Positions 25,222-36,106 of a stretch of DNA of 64,000 bases are shown here, one piece after another. The notes below the pieces were generated by a model. That model did not search any database and was not told where the DNA came from. It was given only the letters and a program-made list of their open reading frames with translations. Positions within the stretch are counted from its first letter, which is position 1; every line of letters begins with the position of its first letter. Source of the stretch: Panagrolaimus kolymaensis (taxonomy: Eukaryota > Nematoda > Chromadorea > Rhabditida > Panagrolaimidae); NCBI GenBank assembly GCA_028622995.1, contig JAJQJQ010000043.1, positions 496,001 to 560,000 of the forward strand. The letters run 5' to 3'. The position numbers were made by a program, and so were the translations under genes.

Positions 25222-28200
25222 TTATTTTGTATAAATAATGTCGAGTGTTCCATAGCATTCTTCGACGATAGAAGCATTTTGAGGAGAATGTTGTAAAGTT
25301 AAATTACGAAATGAATTCGCTTCAAAATAACTACTATCATAAAGATACCCCCAATTATTTAAGGAGTTGGAAGGTGAGGAAATTAAAATTCTTTTTCTTT
25401 CTCCTCCACATTTTTTAGTTATTTCATTATCAAAAACTTTAAGATCTAATGATGATTTCGAAGAAGAAGTAGCTTTCGAATATCTCACACACCATATTCC
25501 TTGCTCCTTTGGGCTTAATCTATCGAGATAATTGCAACTGCTGCTGCTATGTTCGTCATTTTTCAATGTTCGTAAAATCATGTAATCATAATTTGAAACA
25601 TTTCCGCTCAAAGCATAATCGGGCTTGGTTGTTGTTGTCTTATTATTGTGCTGAGCAACATAAACCGCATAAGCAAATCCTCTTAAAAACAAAATAAAAA
25701 ATAAATAGGTTTTAAAAAACTCCACAAAAAAGTTTTGATTTGAAAGCTTTTAAAAAAAATTAAACTAAAGAACAAATTTAAAAAAAAGACTCACAATGAA
25801 TCATATATTTTTTTAATTTTCTCATAAATTTCTCCTGCCATTTTATAATAATCATTAGAAGTTTGATTTTTTAAATGCATTTCTGCTATTCCGTTTATCA
25901 AAGGCCAATAATTATCCTAAAAATGGTATTTGTGTTACTCTTGCTTTTATTGTTCTGTATAATACTGTATCTTTTTTTTTTCTTTATAAAATCAAACATA
26001 CCAAGCGTTTATTATTTGTGAAATTCATCCAATTTTCTAAATTTGTAATTTCATTTTCGGCAAAACTTTTAAGTTCATCTTTGGAAGAAGTATTTTTTAA
26101 TTTTCCACATGTTGCTACCATAGCTATCTAAAATAACAAATGATAAAGGAAAAATATAAAAATTTTCATACAAAAAATGAATAAATTATTTGATAATTAT
26201 TCCCTTCCTCTATGGGGAAGCGACACCACTGTATTACAAAAAAACTCATGATTTGAAAGACATATGTAATAAAAAAAGAATTTAAAGCTTTCAAAATTTT
26301 AAATATTTTCCAAAATTTGCCTGTTTATTTAAGAGAAAGTATCCCAATTCCAGACATGTGCCAAGACTTGAGAGCAAATAATCCCATCGTTGGTACCAGT
26401 CACAAATAAACTTTTAAAACAAATTAATCGAAAACTTACATAAATTTTTGTATTTTGTTTGTATAAATCGTGAATTTTATTGTAAATCTCATCAGAATAA
26501 TTATATTTCTTCATGATATTATCAAATTTACCGCGTTTAAGCCATTTTGTTAAAATCTAAAAGTTTTTTACACAAAAAATAAAATTAAAAAATGAGAAAG
26601 AAAAGAAAGAAGGTTTTTTTTTGAAAAAAAGCTCCTCCTTAAAAAATTTAAATAAATAAATTTAGTGTCTTCTTACTCCAGAATAATTTGTTTGACTAAA
26701 ATCAACGCATGTTTTGTTGAGTTCATTATGATTATTAATACTGGTGGTATCTTCAATCAAATTGGAATATGCTTCAATGAATTTACTCAACAATGGAACA
26801 TCCTAAAAAAAATAAATGGATTACCAAGAAAAAATTTTAAACAAATTATTACTGTGAAAAATTTAACAAATTTTCTATCCATTGTCATTCCTTTCAAACT
26901 TTCTTGAATGTCTTTAACATGGTCCTTTAAATCATTTAACAGCTTTTTTACTTCAGCCTAAAAAATTTTCCATTAAAACAAAAAAAAATTGTCTTTGCGA
27001 AAAATTATTTATTAGTTTTCTACAGTAGCGTCCCGCATTTTATAAAAACTATTCATTAACTTACATTACTATTCTCATCAGTTTGGTCATTATATATTGT
27101 GTAAGCAAATTTTATTACAGCATCAACAAAACTAGGAGTTACTAATTTTCCAAAATCATAGCCTTTTCCATTTAGCAAAAAATCAAAATTTTCAAAGAAA
27201 TCCGCCATTATTTTTATTTCACTCATTAATTCTTGGTCTTTTTCTAACTGAAATTTTTTTAAAGTGACAAAATATTTAGCACAAAAATTTTTAACGACAT
27301 ACTCTGCCGAAATTATTTGATTCCTTCAACAACTTATAAATTTCGGAGACATCATTTTTTAATTTATTTATTAAATCAGTATCGCTAATGTTGGGTAAAA
27401 ACATTCTGCAAGCCGCGGAAAGAACTATCTAAAAAAAGTGGGTATTTTTTTAGAAGCATGAATACTTTTAAAAAGCTTGTAAAAATTAAAGCAACATACA
27501 ATTTCAGCAGTGAAATTTCGAAACATTTTATTAAAGTTGATTGTATTATTATTTAATTTACTTTGATTCATCACTGTTTCATATTTGTCTTCTTTTAAAT
27601 ATTCTTTCATGCTCTGTAAAAAAAATTCTTTAATTTTCATTAAATTTATTTTTTTGGGGTTTTTTAAACAAATTTTATATTTAAACTTAATCCCTCAAAA
27701 ATTTTTGAAATTTATCAAAATCGAGGCAGAAACTTGAGACTCGATATTTCCAAAAAAAAATAATAAGTCTTACAGAAATAACTCCATTTAAATTTGTATG
27801 AATGCAGGCTTTTTTGAACAAATCCTCTTCAAATGGCTGATCGTCAAATAAAAACGAAGCATAATTCATCGTTGCCGAAGTAAGAGGCCAAGTAACTTTC
27901 TGCAAAAAATAAGAGAAAGTATTCAGAAAAAACTTTTCATGAGGAAATTCACGGTCGTATTAAACTTTTTATTGATAAAAAAAAAAGGACTAACACTAAA
28001 GAAATTTCCTCCATCAATTAAATTTGGTGAGGTATAATTAAACAATAAATTTGATACAACATCCATATATGGTTTAGTTAAATTTTTTCTATTCTGTAAA
28101 AAAAATTTTACTGTTTACCGTCGTAAAAAGTATTTGGAAACATACGGGAAAGTTGGGATTTCCTTTTAAATTATTATAAATGAAAGTAGTTCCATTTAAA

Positions 28201-28455
28201 ATAGCTGTCATATTGAATTCATTTTCATTTTCAAATGAAAAAGCTTCCACGTTTGCAATTAATTCATTAAATGTTTTATTTAATTGATCAAACAAATTTT
28301 CATTATTTGAATCCTGGCTTCCTCCTTCAGTATTAGTTGTTTCAATGCTTAGAATTTCAGCAGCAGCTTGAGTTTTAATAATAAAAAATGTTATTAAAAA
28401 AACTAACAAAAAACCAACAAAAAACCAACAAAAATTTGATGATTTTGAGCCATGT
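25222..28455 (-). CDS. large Asn-rich secreted protein of unknown family, signal peptide frameshifted
   Basis: About eleven exons join in phase from the segment AAEILSIETTNTEGG to the stop at 25222. Exons include 28146-28455, 27997-28093, ~27774-27901, ~27500-27613, ~27300-27429, ~27064-27250, ~26850-26959, ~26676-26803, ~26436-26559, ~26003-26130, ~25793-25920 and 25222-25685. The predicted chain of more than 600 residues is helical-looking, rich in Asn, Lys and Glu, and full of NxS/T sites (NMT, NGT, NYT, NAS). The last exon holds most of the cysteines (SCNYL, GIWCVRYS, KKCGGER, EECYGT). I recognise no domain. The ATG at 28455 reads MAQNHQIFVGFLLVFC and then stops. Removing one copy of an 11-bp tandem repeat (GTTGGTTTTTT) puts it in frame with the rest and yields a normal signal peptide. 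Either the gene is freshly frameshifted here or the repeat count is an assembly error. Confidence 0.65.
28408..28432 (-). repeat. 11-bp tandem repeat causing a frameshift
   Basis: On the minus strand GTTGGTTTTTT occurs twice, followed by a diverged third copy GTTAGTTTTTT. Two full copies put the start codon out of frame with the downstream coding exon; one copy would be in frame. Confidence 0.7.
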
Positions 28456-28838
28456 TAACGGACACGGTTAAATAAATGTACGTGGTTTGGAAGGTGGTGG
28501 TTGCTTAAATAAATATGGGTTTCGTTGCTGACGTGGCAAAACTGGTTGCTGCTGATCGGATGTTTTATTATAGAAAAAATATTTAATTTATTAAAAAAGA
28601 TTCATTGAATATTAATGAAATAAAAGTGAGAAAAGAAAATTATTTTGTTAAGAGCTTTTTAGGAAATTTTATTGTTAATAAATAAATAAAAGGTTTACAA
28701 AAAATTAAATAAGCGAAATAGCAAAATATGATATTTCAAAAACAGTAGTGTTCATTTCTTGTTTCGATTTTTGGGTTAGAGAAAAATTGGAAACATAAAT
28801 GTGTTGCAATTCTCATGAATATGCATTTTTATTTTTCA

Positions 28839-29062
28839 TTCAGTAAAAGATATCCACTATCTGGTCTTCTTCCATTCCCTGGTTTGCTTCCAATTACACT
28901 GTCTCATTTTTGTAAATATTTTTCTTCAAAATCAAAATTGTCAACAACTTGGGTGCACCCAAATTTTGTGAATTGAGTTTTCAATGCTCTGCAACCATCC
29001 TCGATGCTCCACAGCTTTACTCAAAATAAATGAACCTTCCTCCGTATCTACGATGAATTCAA
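28839..29062 (-). pseudogene. decayed coding fragment of unknown origin
   Basis: Minus-strand sequence shows coding-like text in two frames: EFIVDTEEGSFILSKAVEHR and GWLQSIENSIHK, then after a one-base shift VVDNFDFEEKYLQK, a TGA, and DSVIGSKPGNGRRPDSGYL ending at a stop. A frameshift plus one in-frame stop in otherwise protein-like sequence suggests the C-terminal end of an old gene copy. I do not recognise the family. It lies just downstream of the first RhoGAP copy, outside the duplicated unit. A short intron or chance composition remain alternatives. Confidence 0.4.
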
Positions 29063-29188
29063 GTCGTTATTAGATTTATTTTAAATATATTCTTACATGC
29101 TCAATAATAATAATTCTTTAAATTTTTTTTGGTTTTTTAAACAAATTTTATTTAAAATCATACGGTATGGAAATTACAAAACAGACAA

Positions 29189-30987
29189 CTACGTATTAGG
29201 CATAAAATCATCATCATTTTCTAATTCGGTTGTTGTACCACATTCATTTCTTTTTGGAAGTGATGAAATAAGTTGAGATTTGAAAGCAGGAAATGGATCA
29301 TTTACAGGAGGACGATTTGAAATAGACTTCTGAGATCGTGCTAAAAAAAGTAAAGTATGAAGTTGATAGACAAGAGTAAAAAGAGAAAACATACATGATA
29401 GCAAAGGACCAGAACTTTGATTTGATGCTTTATTCCATCCATTTTCAGGACCATGACCAACTGGAGTTACTTTAGATTTCAAAGTACTTGATAATTTCGA
29501 ACTTGACTAAAAAAGCAAAACTAAAGTATCAGCAATAAGAGAAAACAAAAGTAAACTTACAGTAAAAGGTGGTAATTGCATTTTTGATGAACCATATTCA
29601 GAATGAAGATTACCATTAGTTTGAGTATAAAGTTCTTTTGCAGCAACATTCGGTGGAGTAGGAAGGCCATGAGGATCAAATGATGCAGTACGCGTCGTTA
29701 GAGATTTTTTGAAGTTTTTCTTGATCGCTCCAAATGCACGAACAACAGAATTCGATCGTTTCTTTTGTCCTTTATCATGATGAGCCACTGTTTTCTTTGA
29801 CGGAATTGAAGGTTCGCCCACGAGATTTGTGATTGATCGTGAACGCTTTGGCCTAAAACATAAAAAATGAAAGTGGAGGAAGTGAAGGAAATAAACTTAC
29901 CCATGTATTCCAACCATATGAGGTATGACTGCTTCTTGATTCTTCTGCATTGATGACGAGATGAGTCTTCGATCTTTATTCAAGAGATCAGATGGTCGTC
30001 GACTAGCTTTGTAAGAGTCCTTTTCAATACCAATCAAGTCAGCATGCTCAATCAAAGCTTTCACAATAATAACTTGAAGTTCATTTGTTTTCTTTATATC
30101 GTTGAGCAAATCTTCTTGTGAACCACTTCTCTGTTTCAAAGCTAGCTTTGGATCAGTTGGAAATCCACCACGAAATAGAGAAGGAGCAAAGACGGTAGAA
30201 AGGTTGTCGATTGTCATTTGATGAACATCAGATTTTTCAGCAATCTAAAAATTGTGATATTAACAACTTTTTACAATAATAAAGGGAAAACTTACTTCTT
30301 GTAAACATCGCGTCAAGTAGGCTAATGCAGCCATATGTGATGTTGGAATTGGAACAATATGAGAAATTGGAATTGGAACAATATGAGAAGGTGGAATTTG
30401 TGGACCAAGAGTTTTCATTATTGATTTGAATAAAGCATCACCAGTTAGACTTTGAGCAGCTTTGATAAGATCAAATTCTGTCTCACAGTCGACGAACAAT
30501 GGCTTCTTAAGCTCACGAAAGAACCTTTTGATCCAAACGCAGACATCATGAACATGGAAGGTTGATGGAATTCTTTGAGCACCATAGAACACAGGAATAG
30601 CTCCTTCTTTCAATCTTGATGAGTTGCCTTCCTTTCTAAAGATTCCTTCAACAGCACAACCATTAAGTTGACCAAAACGCGAAAAAGCTTCGATGAGAAA
30701 CCTGGAAAATGAGAATATTAGAAAGAAACAACAAAGAAAAGAAACAAAACTCACGCAGGTACTTCTCGAAGAGTTACAATCGAAGTAGTTTTGTTATCAC
30801 CAACATCCAAATGAACATTATATGCAGCAACATTTTCAAGCATTAACTTCTCAGATGAAACATTGGATGGAGCAAGTCGAATGGCTTGAAGATTTTTCAT
30901 ATGAGCAAATATATTTCTTTTACCATTTTCATTGATCACCAGTTGTTTTTCATCAATATTTTCATTCATCATATCCAATATGGTCAT
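29189..30987 (-). CDS. RhoGAP-domain protein, copy A
   Basis: Six exons (30755-30987, 30296-30701, 29901-30244, 29561-29852, 29395-29506, 29189-29340) join in phase to 512 aa. A GAP domain at about residues 55-280 would stimulate GTP hydrolysis by Rho-family GTPases. Motifs are VEGIFRKEGNSSRLKE (arginine finger), WIKRFFRELKKPLF (conserved Lys and Arg) and NLSTVFAPSLF. The tail is basic and Ser-rich (NSVVRAFGAIKKNFKKSL), as in ARHGAP11-type proteins; that subfamily is tentative. Relative to copy B, this copy has a 24-nt in-frame repeat (HIVPIPIS) and lacks 28 residues between two SSK tripeptides. ATG follows CTGCTGCAG directly, a likely trans-splice acceptor. Confidence 0.85.
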
Positions 30988-31000
30988 CTGCAGCAGAACA
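30988..31000 (-). promoter_or_regulatory. probable spliced-leader acceptor of RhoGAP copy A
   Basis: On the minus strand an AT-rich stretch ends in GTTCTGCTGCAG immediately before ATG. The same arrangement is preserved in copy B (45,726-45,738). Confidence 0.55.
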
Positions 31001-31560
31001 ATAAATATATTTTAAAAAAATGCAAAGGATGGAATACAAAAAGAAAAAATAAAACAATGAAAATATGGAAAACTAAAATTTTTAGGAAAATGGTTTTGTA
31101 GCTGCAGTTTTTCGCATGAGTAAGTAACATTGGCAAAATGATCTAAAATTCTCGCGGTAATTAACCGCGCAATTTGGATTTTGGCTTTTTTAGGAACATC
31201 GAAACTTTACTAATTTTTCTTCAAAACTTTTTCCATTTTTAACTTTGCTTTTATTTGCTTTCCTTCAATTTTCGCGGTTAGCGTCGTTCTTTATAGTTTT
31301 GTTAACTTTTGCATTCCGGTTTCATGTTTAGTTGTTGTAACAACATTTTTTTGATGAGGTTGCATGTATCACATGTATGGTAAATTAGAAGCAACTTGGA
31401 TTAGGTTAGAAATTTTATGCTAACAATGATGATCTAAAGCTCCAAAAATGTTTGCAAGGCTTTCGGCGAAAAACACAACTTTCTAATAACACTTTTATTT
31501 TGCGAAAATACATAGACACATACATACATACAAAACATTACACAATATTAATACAAATTT
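30988..31560. other. 5' flank of RhoGAP A and 3' flank of the aminotransferase
   Basis: No gene. It contains a short palindrome-like GCGGTAATTAACCGC near 31,155 and the boundary of the duplicated unit. Confidence 0.45.
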
Positions 31561-34500
31561 CTAAATATGACAATTATTTGTAACTTCATGAAGAGCATGA
31601 GCAAGATATTCGATGTTATTTGATGAAACTCCAGCCATTGAAATTCGACCATCCATTGTTAAATAAATGCTGTATTCTTTTGCTAAACGTTCAACCTGAA
31701 AAAAACTTTTGCATTAGATGTTTACTTTAAACGACGAAAACATACTTGATCAGGTGAGATTCCAGTGTAACAAAACATTCCAATTTGTTCAACGATATGG
31801 CTCCATTTACGTTGTGATCCAGCTTTAACAAGAAGTTCTTTGAGTTGAATACGCATTGTAATAATTCGATCTGCCATTCCTTTGACATCTTTTAACCTAG
31901 AAAATAATGGAAACAATTAGTTTGTGAATGGAAAACAGAAGTTAATTAGTGCACAAGATTACTATGTAAAAAAACAAAAGGCTGTTCAGGAAAAAACTTT
32001 TAGACGGTTGAAGAGATTAAATTTTAATTGATTTGGCTTTTAGACGGCTAATGAGATTAAATTTTTTTTATTGATTTCAATAAATTATTTTATATGTTAC
32101 ACTGAAACAAACAGCCGCAGCACCGTCTTCGATTGTTATTACCCAACTTCTTTACCAACTATTTAATATTGAAAAATTTTTTTAAAAATGTTAAAAATTA
32201 AAAATTTTGTTTTATTCTTGATTAGATAAGATGTAAAAGCAACTCGTATATTCGCAAGATTTTTGATGTAAAAAATGTTTTGGTGTAAATTGAAAAAAAT
32301 AATAATTATAAGGTCAATTACAAAATAAAATTTTTAGTTTTTTTTTCCAATTTTCTATTGTTTTCTGAAACAAAGCATGTTTGAAAAAAGGTATTTTAAG
32401 CAAAAAATTTAAATATAACTAATTGTCGGACCAAAAATTTTTTTACTGTTAAAAATCGAAGACGGTGCTGCGGCTGTTTGTTTCAGTGTAACATATAAAA
32501 TAATTTATTGAAATCAATAAAAAAAATTTAATCTCATTAGCCGTCTAAAAGCCAAATCAATTAAAATTTAATCTCTTCAACCGTCTAAAAGTTTTTTCCT
32601 GAACAGCCTTTTGTTTTTTTACATAGTAATCTTGTGCACTAATCTCTTGAGCCGTCTGCAACAATAATTACTAGAAACTCCGCTGCCTCCGGTCGGCGAT
32701 CTTACTTGTTTTATTGAAAAATACAAAATTGCCACTCGTATTAATGCCTATGTTTTAATAATTACTTTTCCAAAAAGTTATTGTATTGACTTTTATAAAA
32801 ATTAAAACTTTTCCCGAACAATCTTATCACTCGTGTCTATTTTAATCACTTAATTTTCAATAATGAGATCCTAAAAATTGAAACATGTGTAAGCCTTTAA
32901 AACTTTTTTTTTGCACGAATCAAAATAAACAATGAACTGAACCATTAAAAAAAATTTATACCAGCTTGTGAAAAATTCGCAAAAAGTTAAGGTTATAGTC
33001 ATCGAGCAAGCTTACAATAGTTAAATCACTTAATTTGCGCAGCAAGCAAACCCATGTTTTGCTGATTTTTTATGTATATGAAAATTACCCAAATCATTTC
33101 ATCGCGCTTGGAAAACAAAATATAGTTTCATTCTAATTTATGCAAATTTTTTAGGTGAATTTCCTATTTTAATATAAAAGATTTCAAGATAAGATACAAA
33201 AAAACAGAGAGAAAAAGAATAATAATATGTATGGGAAATAGCGAAGCCTAGTAGCCCTGGAACTGCGACCAAAAGTAATCGAAAACGAACGAACAATAAA
33301 AATTAATAAGAAGGAAATATTCAAGTTACTTTTCGATTAAACTCACCGAAAATAATAAAAAAAGTTCCCTATGTTTATTCTTTTCATAAACTAAACGTCA
33401 GCGTACTTTTAATTAAATTTTGCGTTTAGAATACCTAAAAGTTTTGTATGCTAATCCAATTAAATTTAGAAAAAAAAATATACGATCCAAAAGCTTAGTT
33501 AAAAAAAATTTCATTGAAAATCGTTAAAAATAATTTCGCTTTAATTTCATAATAAAGAAACTTAATATTCATAAAAAAAGTAAAATTTGTGAATATTTTA
33601 TTAAAAATTTGCATATTTTCTAATGAAAACATTATTAAAAATCATAAAAAATTATTTGGATATAATTGTCTCAATTCAATTAAAACAATTTATTAAAAAA
33701 AATTGTGGGGATTCGAACCTATGACAGAAATATCCTAACATCACCGCCTTCAACGCCTACGCCACACAGCAAATGTATAATAAGGAACTTTAGCCAATGA
33801 TATTTTTACTCTAAATCAAAATATTTAAATTTCCATAGCGGCATACATCTATTTTTATGTGATGTTTTTTAAAGTTAGCTTACTCATAGAGGTAATTGAG
33901 GGTGGAGAAAACGATTTTTATAGCCAGAATATGCGTTAACTTTGCTGCAACGCTCAGCGGGACATTGTGAACTTTTAAAATGTTGTGATTAAGCACTTTT
34001 TTTCTATACTTCCTTCTATTTTTTTTAAAAATTCGTCAATGCGACGAAAAATTGACCCTAAAGAGCCCTCTAATATCAACATAATTACACGAAATAAAAA
34101 AAATCATAAATTTCGGTTAGCAGATCGGGCGTTCTCATTGCTAAAACAGCCGCACCCCTCGCTTCGCTCGGGGTGCGGCGGGATGGAGCAAACAAAAAAG
34201 CTAAACTACATACCATTGTTGATAAAGGTTTTGATCGGAAAGGATTTTTGCTGCAATACGAGGTCCATGAATTGGTGGATTAGAATATATTGAACGTATA
34301 AGAATTTTGAGTTGAGACATAATCCGAGCTTTTTCATCTTGATTCTTACAAACAATGGTTAAAGTACCAACGCGTTCACCTGAAAAAGCATAAATTAGAT
34401 ATGATTTTGAAGGGATAAAAAGAAACATACCATAAAGACCCATACTTTTAGCAAATGATTGAGCTACAGAAAGATGATGACCTTGTTCAGCAAAATAACG

Positions 34501-35468
34501 AACAGCAAAAGCATCACGATGAATATCACCCGAAGCAAAACCTTGATATGCCATATCGAAGAATACATAAAGGTTGCGTTGCTTGATGATATCAGAAATT
34601 TTCTTCCATTGTTCATGCTGAAAAAAAGAAAGGCTTTATTGTGCTTTAGTTATTGGTAAACATACAGTTGGATCAACACCAGTAGGATTATGAGCACAAG
34701 CATGTAACATAATGATTGATCGTTCAGGAATATTTGAAATATCTTCGAAGCATCCATTTTCATCGAAGCTGCATGTACTTTTATCAAAATAACGATAATA
34801 TCTAACGGTTAAACCAGTAAATCTGTAAAACAAACATAAAAATACCAAGCATAGATTACACGAAACTTACTCTAAAAGTGGAGCATGATTACCATATGGA
34901 GGATTTGATAAATAGATAACTTTGTTGAATGGATACCATTTGGATAAAAATTCTGCACCAAGATTCAAAGCACCTGTACCAGAAATGGATTGAACTGTTG
35001 CATTACGTTTTTCTTTGATAACAAGAGAATCGTCACCAAATGCAAGTTTAGCAGCAAGTTCGTTGAATTCAGGAATGCCAATAATTCCCGAATATTCTTT
35101 ATCCATTTTTGCATTGATTATTGCTTCTTCTGCAAGTTGAACAGATGGTAACATGAATGGTTTACCCTAAAATGGAAGTAATTAGGTAAAGAAACATTCA
35201 AAAATAGGTGAAAGCATACTTGATCATCTCGATATGCTCCAACTCCAAGATTGATTTTCTTAGGATTTGGATCACGTTTAAAAGCATCAATAACTCCAAG
35301 AATAAAATCAGGTGGCCCAAGTGGAAGATTGTCAAATGGATCAGAAGTGCTAAAAAAATGGAAGAAAAATATTAATTGAAACAAAAAAAGATGATGATTA
35401 ATAAAAGATACAAACCAGTAATTAGCAGCTGAAGCCGTTGAAAATATAAATTGAAGTGCTGAAAGCAT
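31561..35468 (-). CDS. mitochondrial aspartate aminotransferase
   Basis: Eight exons (35416-35468, 35220-35349, 34871-35166, 34666-34822, 34431-34617, 34214-34379, 31746-31896, 31561-31695) join in phase to 424 aa, normal for the family. The enzyme is PLP-dependent, interconverts aspartate/2-oxoglutarate and oxaloacetate/glutamate, and serves the malate-aspartate shuttle. Motifs include [84 protein letters not shown] (Lys that binds PLP) and [11 protein letters not shown]. The N-terminus [17 protein letters not shown] fits a mitochondrial presequence. Intron 6 is 2.3 kb, far longer than the others, and is filled with repeats. Confidence 0.95.
31945..32643. mobile_element. long inverted-repeat (foldback) element
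   Basis: The left end ATTAGTGCACAAGATTACTA and the right end TAGTAATCTTGTGCACTAAT are reverse complements. Near-perfect arms of about 190 bp run inward to GCCGCAGCACCGTCTTCGAT and its complement, around a non-palindromic centre of about 300 bp. Inside each arm a sub-repeat of the type TTTTAGACGG..GAGATTAAATTT occurs twice. A further right-hand copy (AATCTCTTGAGCCGTCT) lies outside the palindrome, up to about 32,658. A target duplication is not clear. It is a non-coding foldback or MITE-like element. Confidence 0.85.
33698..33768 (-). tRNA. tRNA-like sequence, probably a degenerate tRNA or tRNA-derived repeat
   Basis: On the minus strand TGGCGTAGGCGTTGAAGGC matches a Pol III A box with tRNA-Leu/Ser-like D-arm spacing. 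GGTTCGAATCC at the proper distance is a perfect B box. The acceptor stem pairs only partly (outer positions mismatch), the T stem is weak, and I could not form a clean anticodon stem. I therefore consider it a pseudogene or the head of a SINE rather than a working tRNA. Confidence 0.45.
34149..34179. repeat. GC-rich perfect hairpin
   Basis: Stem GCCGCACCCC with GGGGTGCGGC around TCGCTTCGCTC, itself palindromic (CGCTTCGC region). It is a striking GC island in AT-rich intron DNA and belongs to the same general class as the hairpins at 37,484 and 51,819. Confidence 0.75.
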
Positions 35469-36106
35469 GATGAGTTTATTTTTATCCTGAAATTCAATAT
35501 GATTTTTTGAGATTTGAAAGTTTGAAAGATAAAAAAAAGTGAAAGAAAAAAGTCGAAAAACAAAAATATTTTTTTTTTCATTCAAATTTTTGCTTTTGCA
35601 TTTTTTATTATGCAAAAATGTGTTTTTCTTTGGTTGTCCAACACGAGTTGTTCAAGCTCCTAAACTTATTTTTTTTCGAGTGCGTCAAATTTTTTTTTGT
35701 AAATCTACGGTCAATTTTTGATAATATTTTTTTCTTTGAAGTTATTTCTCGATGTCGCGAAGAGAAGAAAAATCAGCTGAATAATTTCTGTTATTACAAA
35801 AGTATACAAAGATGTGATTAATTTTAAAAAAGAAGAATTTTAAAAATTTTTATTGTTGGAAGAAACTAAAAAGATGTGAAAGCTTTTTTTTTGTTGCCGC
35901 TTTTCAAAAACAATTTTGGAAACAATTTTATTTATTACGATGTCAATAATTTATTTGCAGAAACTAAACTAATATTCTTTCTCATCAAAGAAACTTTTAT
36001 TACTTTTTTTTTAAATACTAATAATTCTTAATTTTCTTTTTTTTTGTTTGTTTGCAAAATAATTTCTGTCAAACATTATTATTTGTGGATAAAAAAAAAG
36101 TAATAA
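35469..36106. other. divergent intergenic region between the aminotransferase and SLC49-like genes
   Basis: Short AT-rich region likely holding both promoters. No gene or repeat recognised. Confidence 0.5.

Larger units (their letters stand above)
29160..31290. repeat. segmental duplication, copy A (RhoGAP unit)
   Basis: This stretch is very similar to 43,840-46,030 in the same orientation, covering exons, introns and several hundred bases of 5' flank. In the flank both share GGTTTTGTAGCTGCAGTTTT and ACATTGGCAAAATGATC. Similarity fades near 31,290, and near 46,030 in the other copy. Confidence 0.85.
31897..34213. other. 2.3-kb repeat-filled intron of the aminotransferase gene
   Basis: It contains a long inverted-repeat element (31945-32643), AT-rich DNA, a tRNA-like segment (33698-33768) and a GC-rich hairpin (34149-34179). 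No coding potential was seen. The splice junction across it restores W-L-K-D-V, so the intron is genuine. Confidence 0.8.

Noticed and set aside
26329..26430. Peptide VTGTNDGIICSQVLAHVWNW in the same frame as an exon
   Set aside because: It lies beyond a good donor (TTTAT|GTAAG) and ends in a stop before the next exon; treated as intron of the Asn-rich gene.
33200..33310. Possible relic of the 215-bp satellite (ATGTATGGGAAATAGCGAAG)
   Set aside because: Only a few short words resemble the unit and their order is not maintained.
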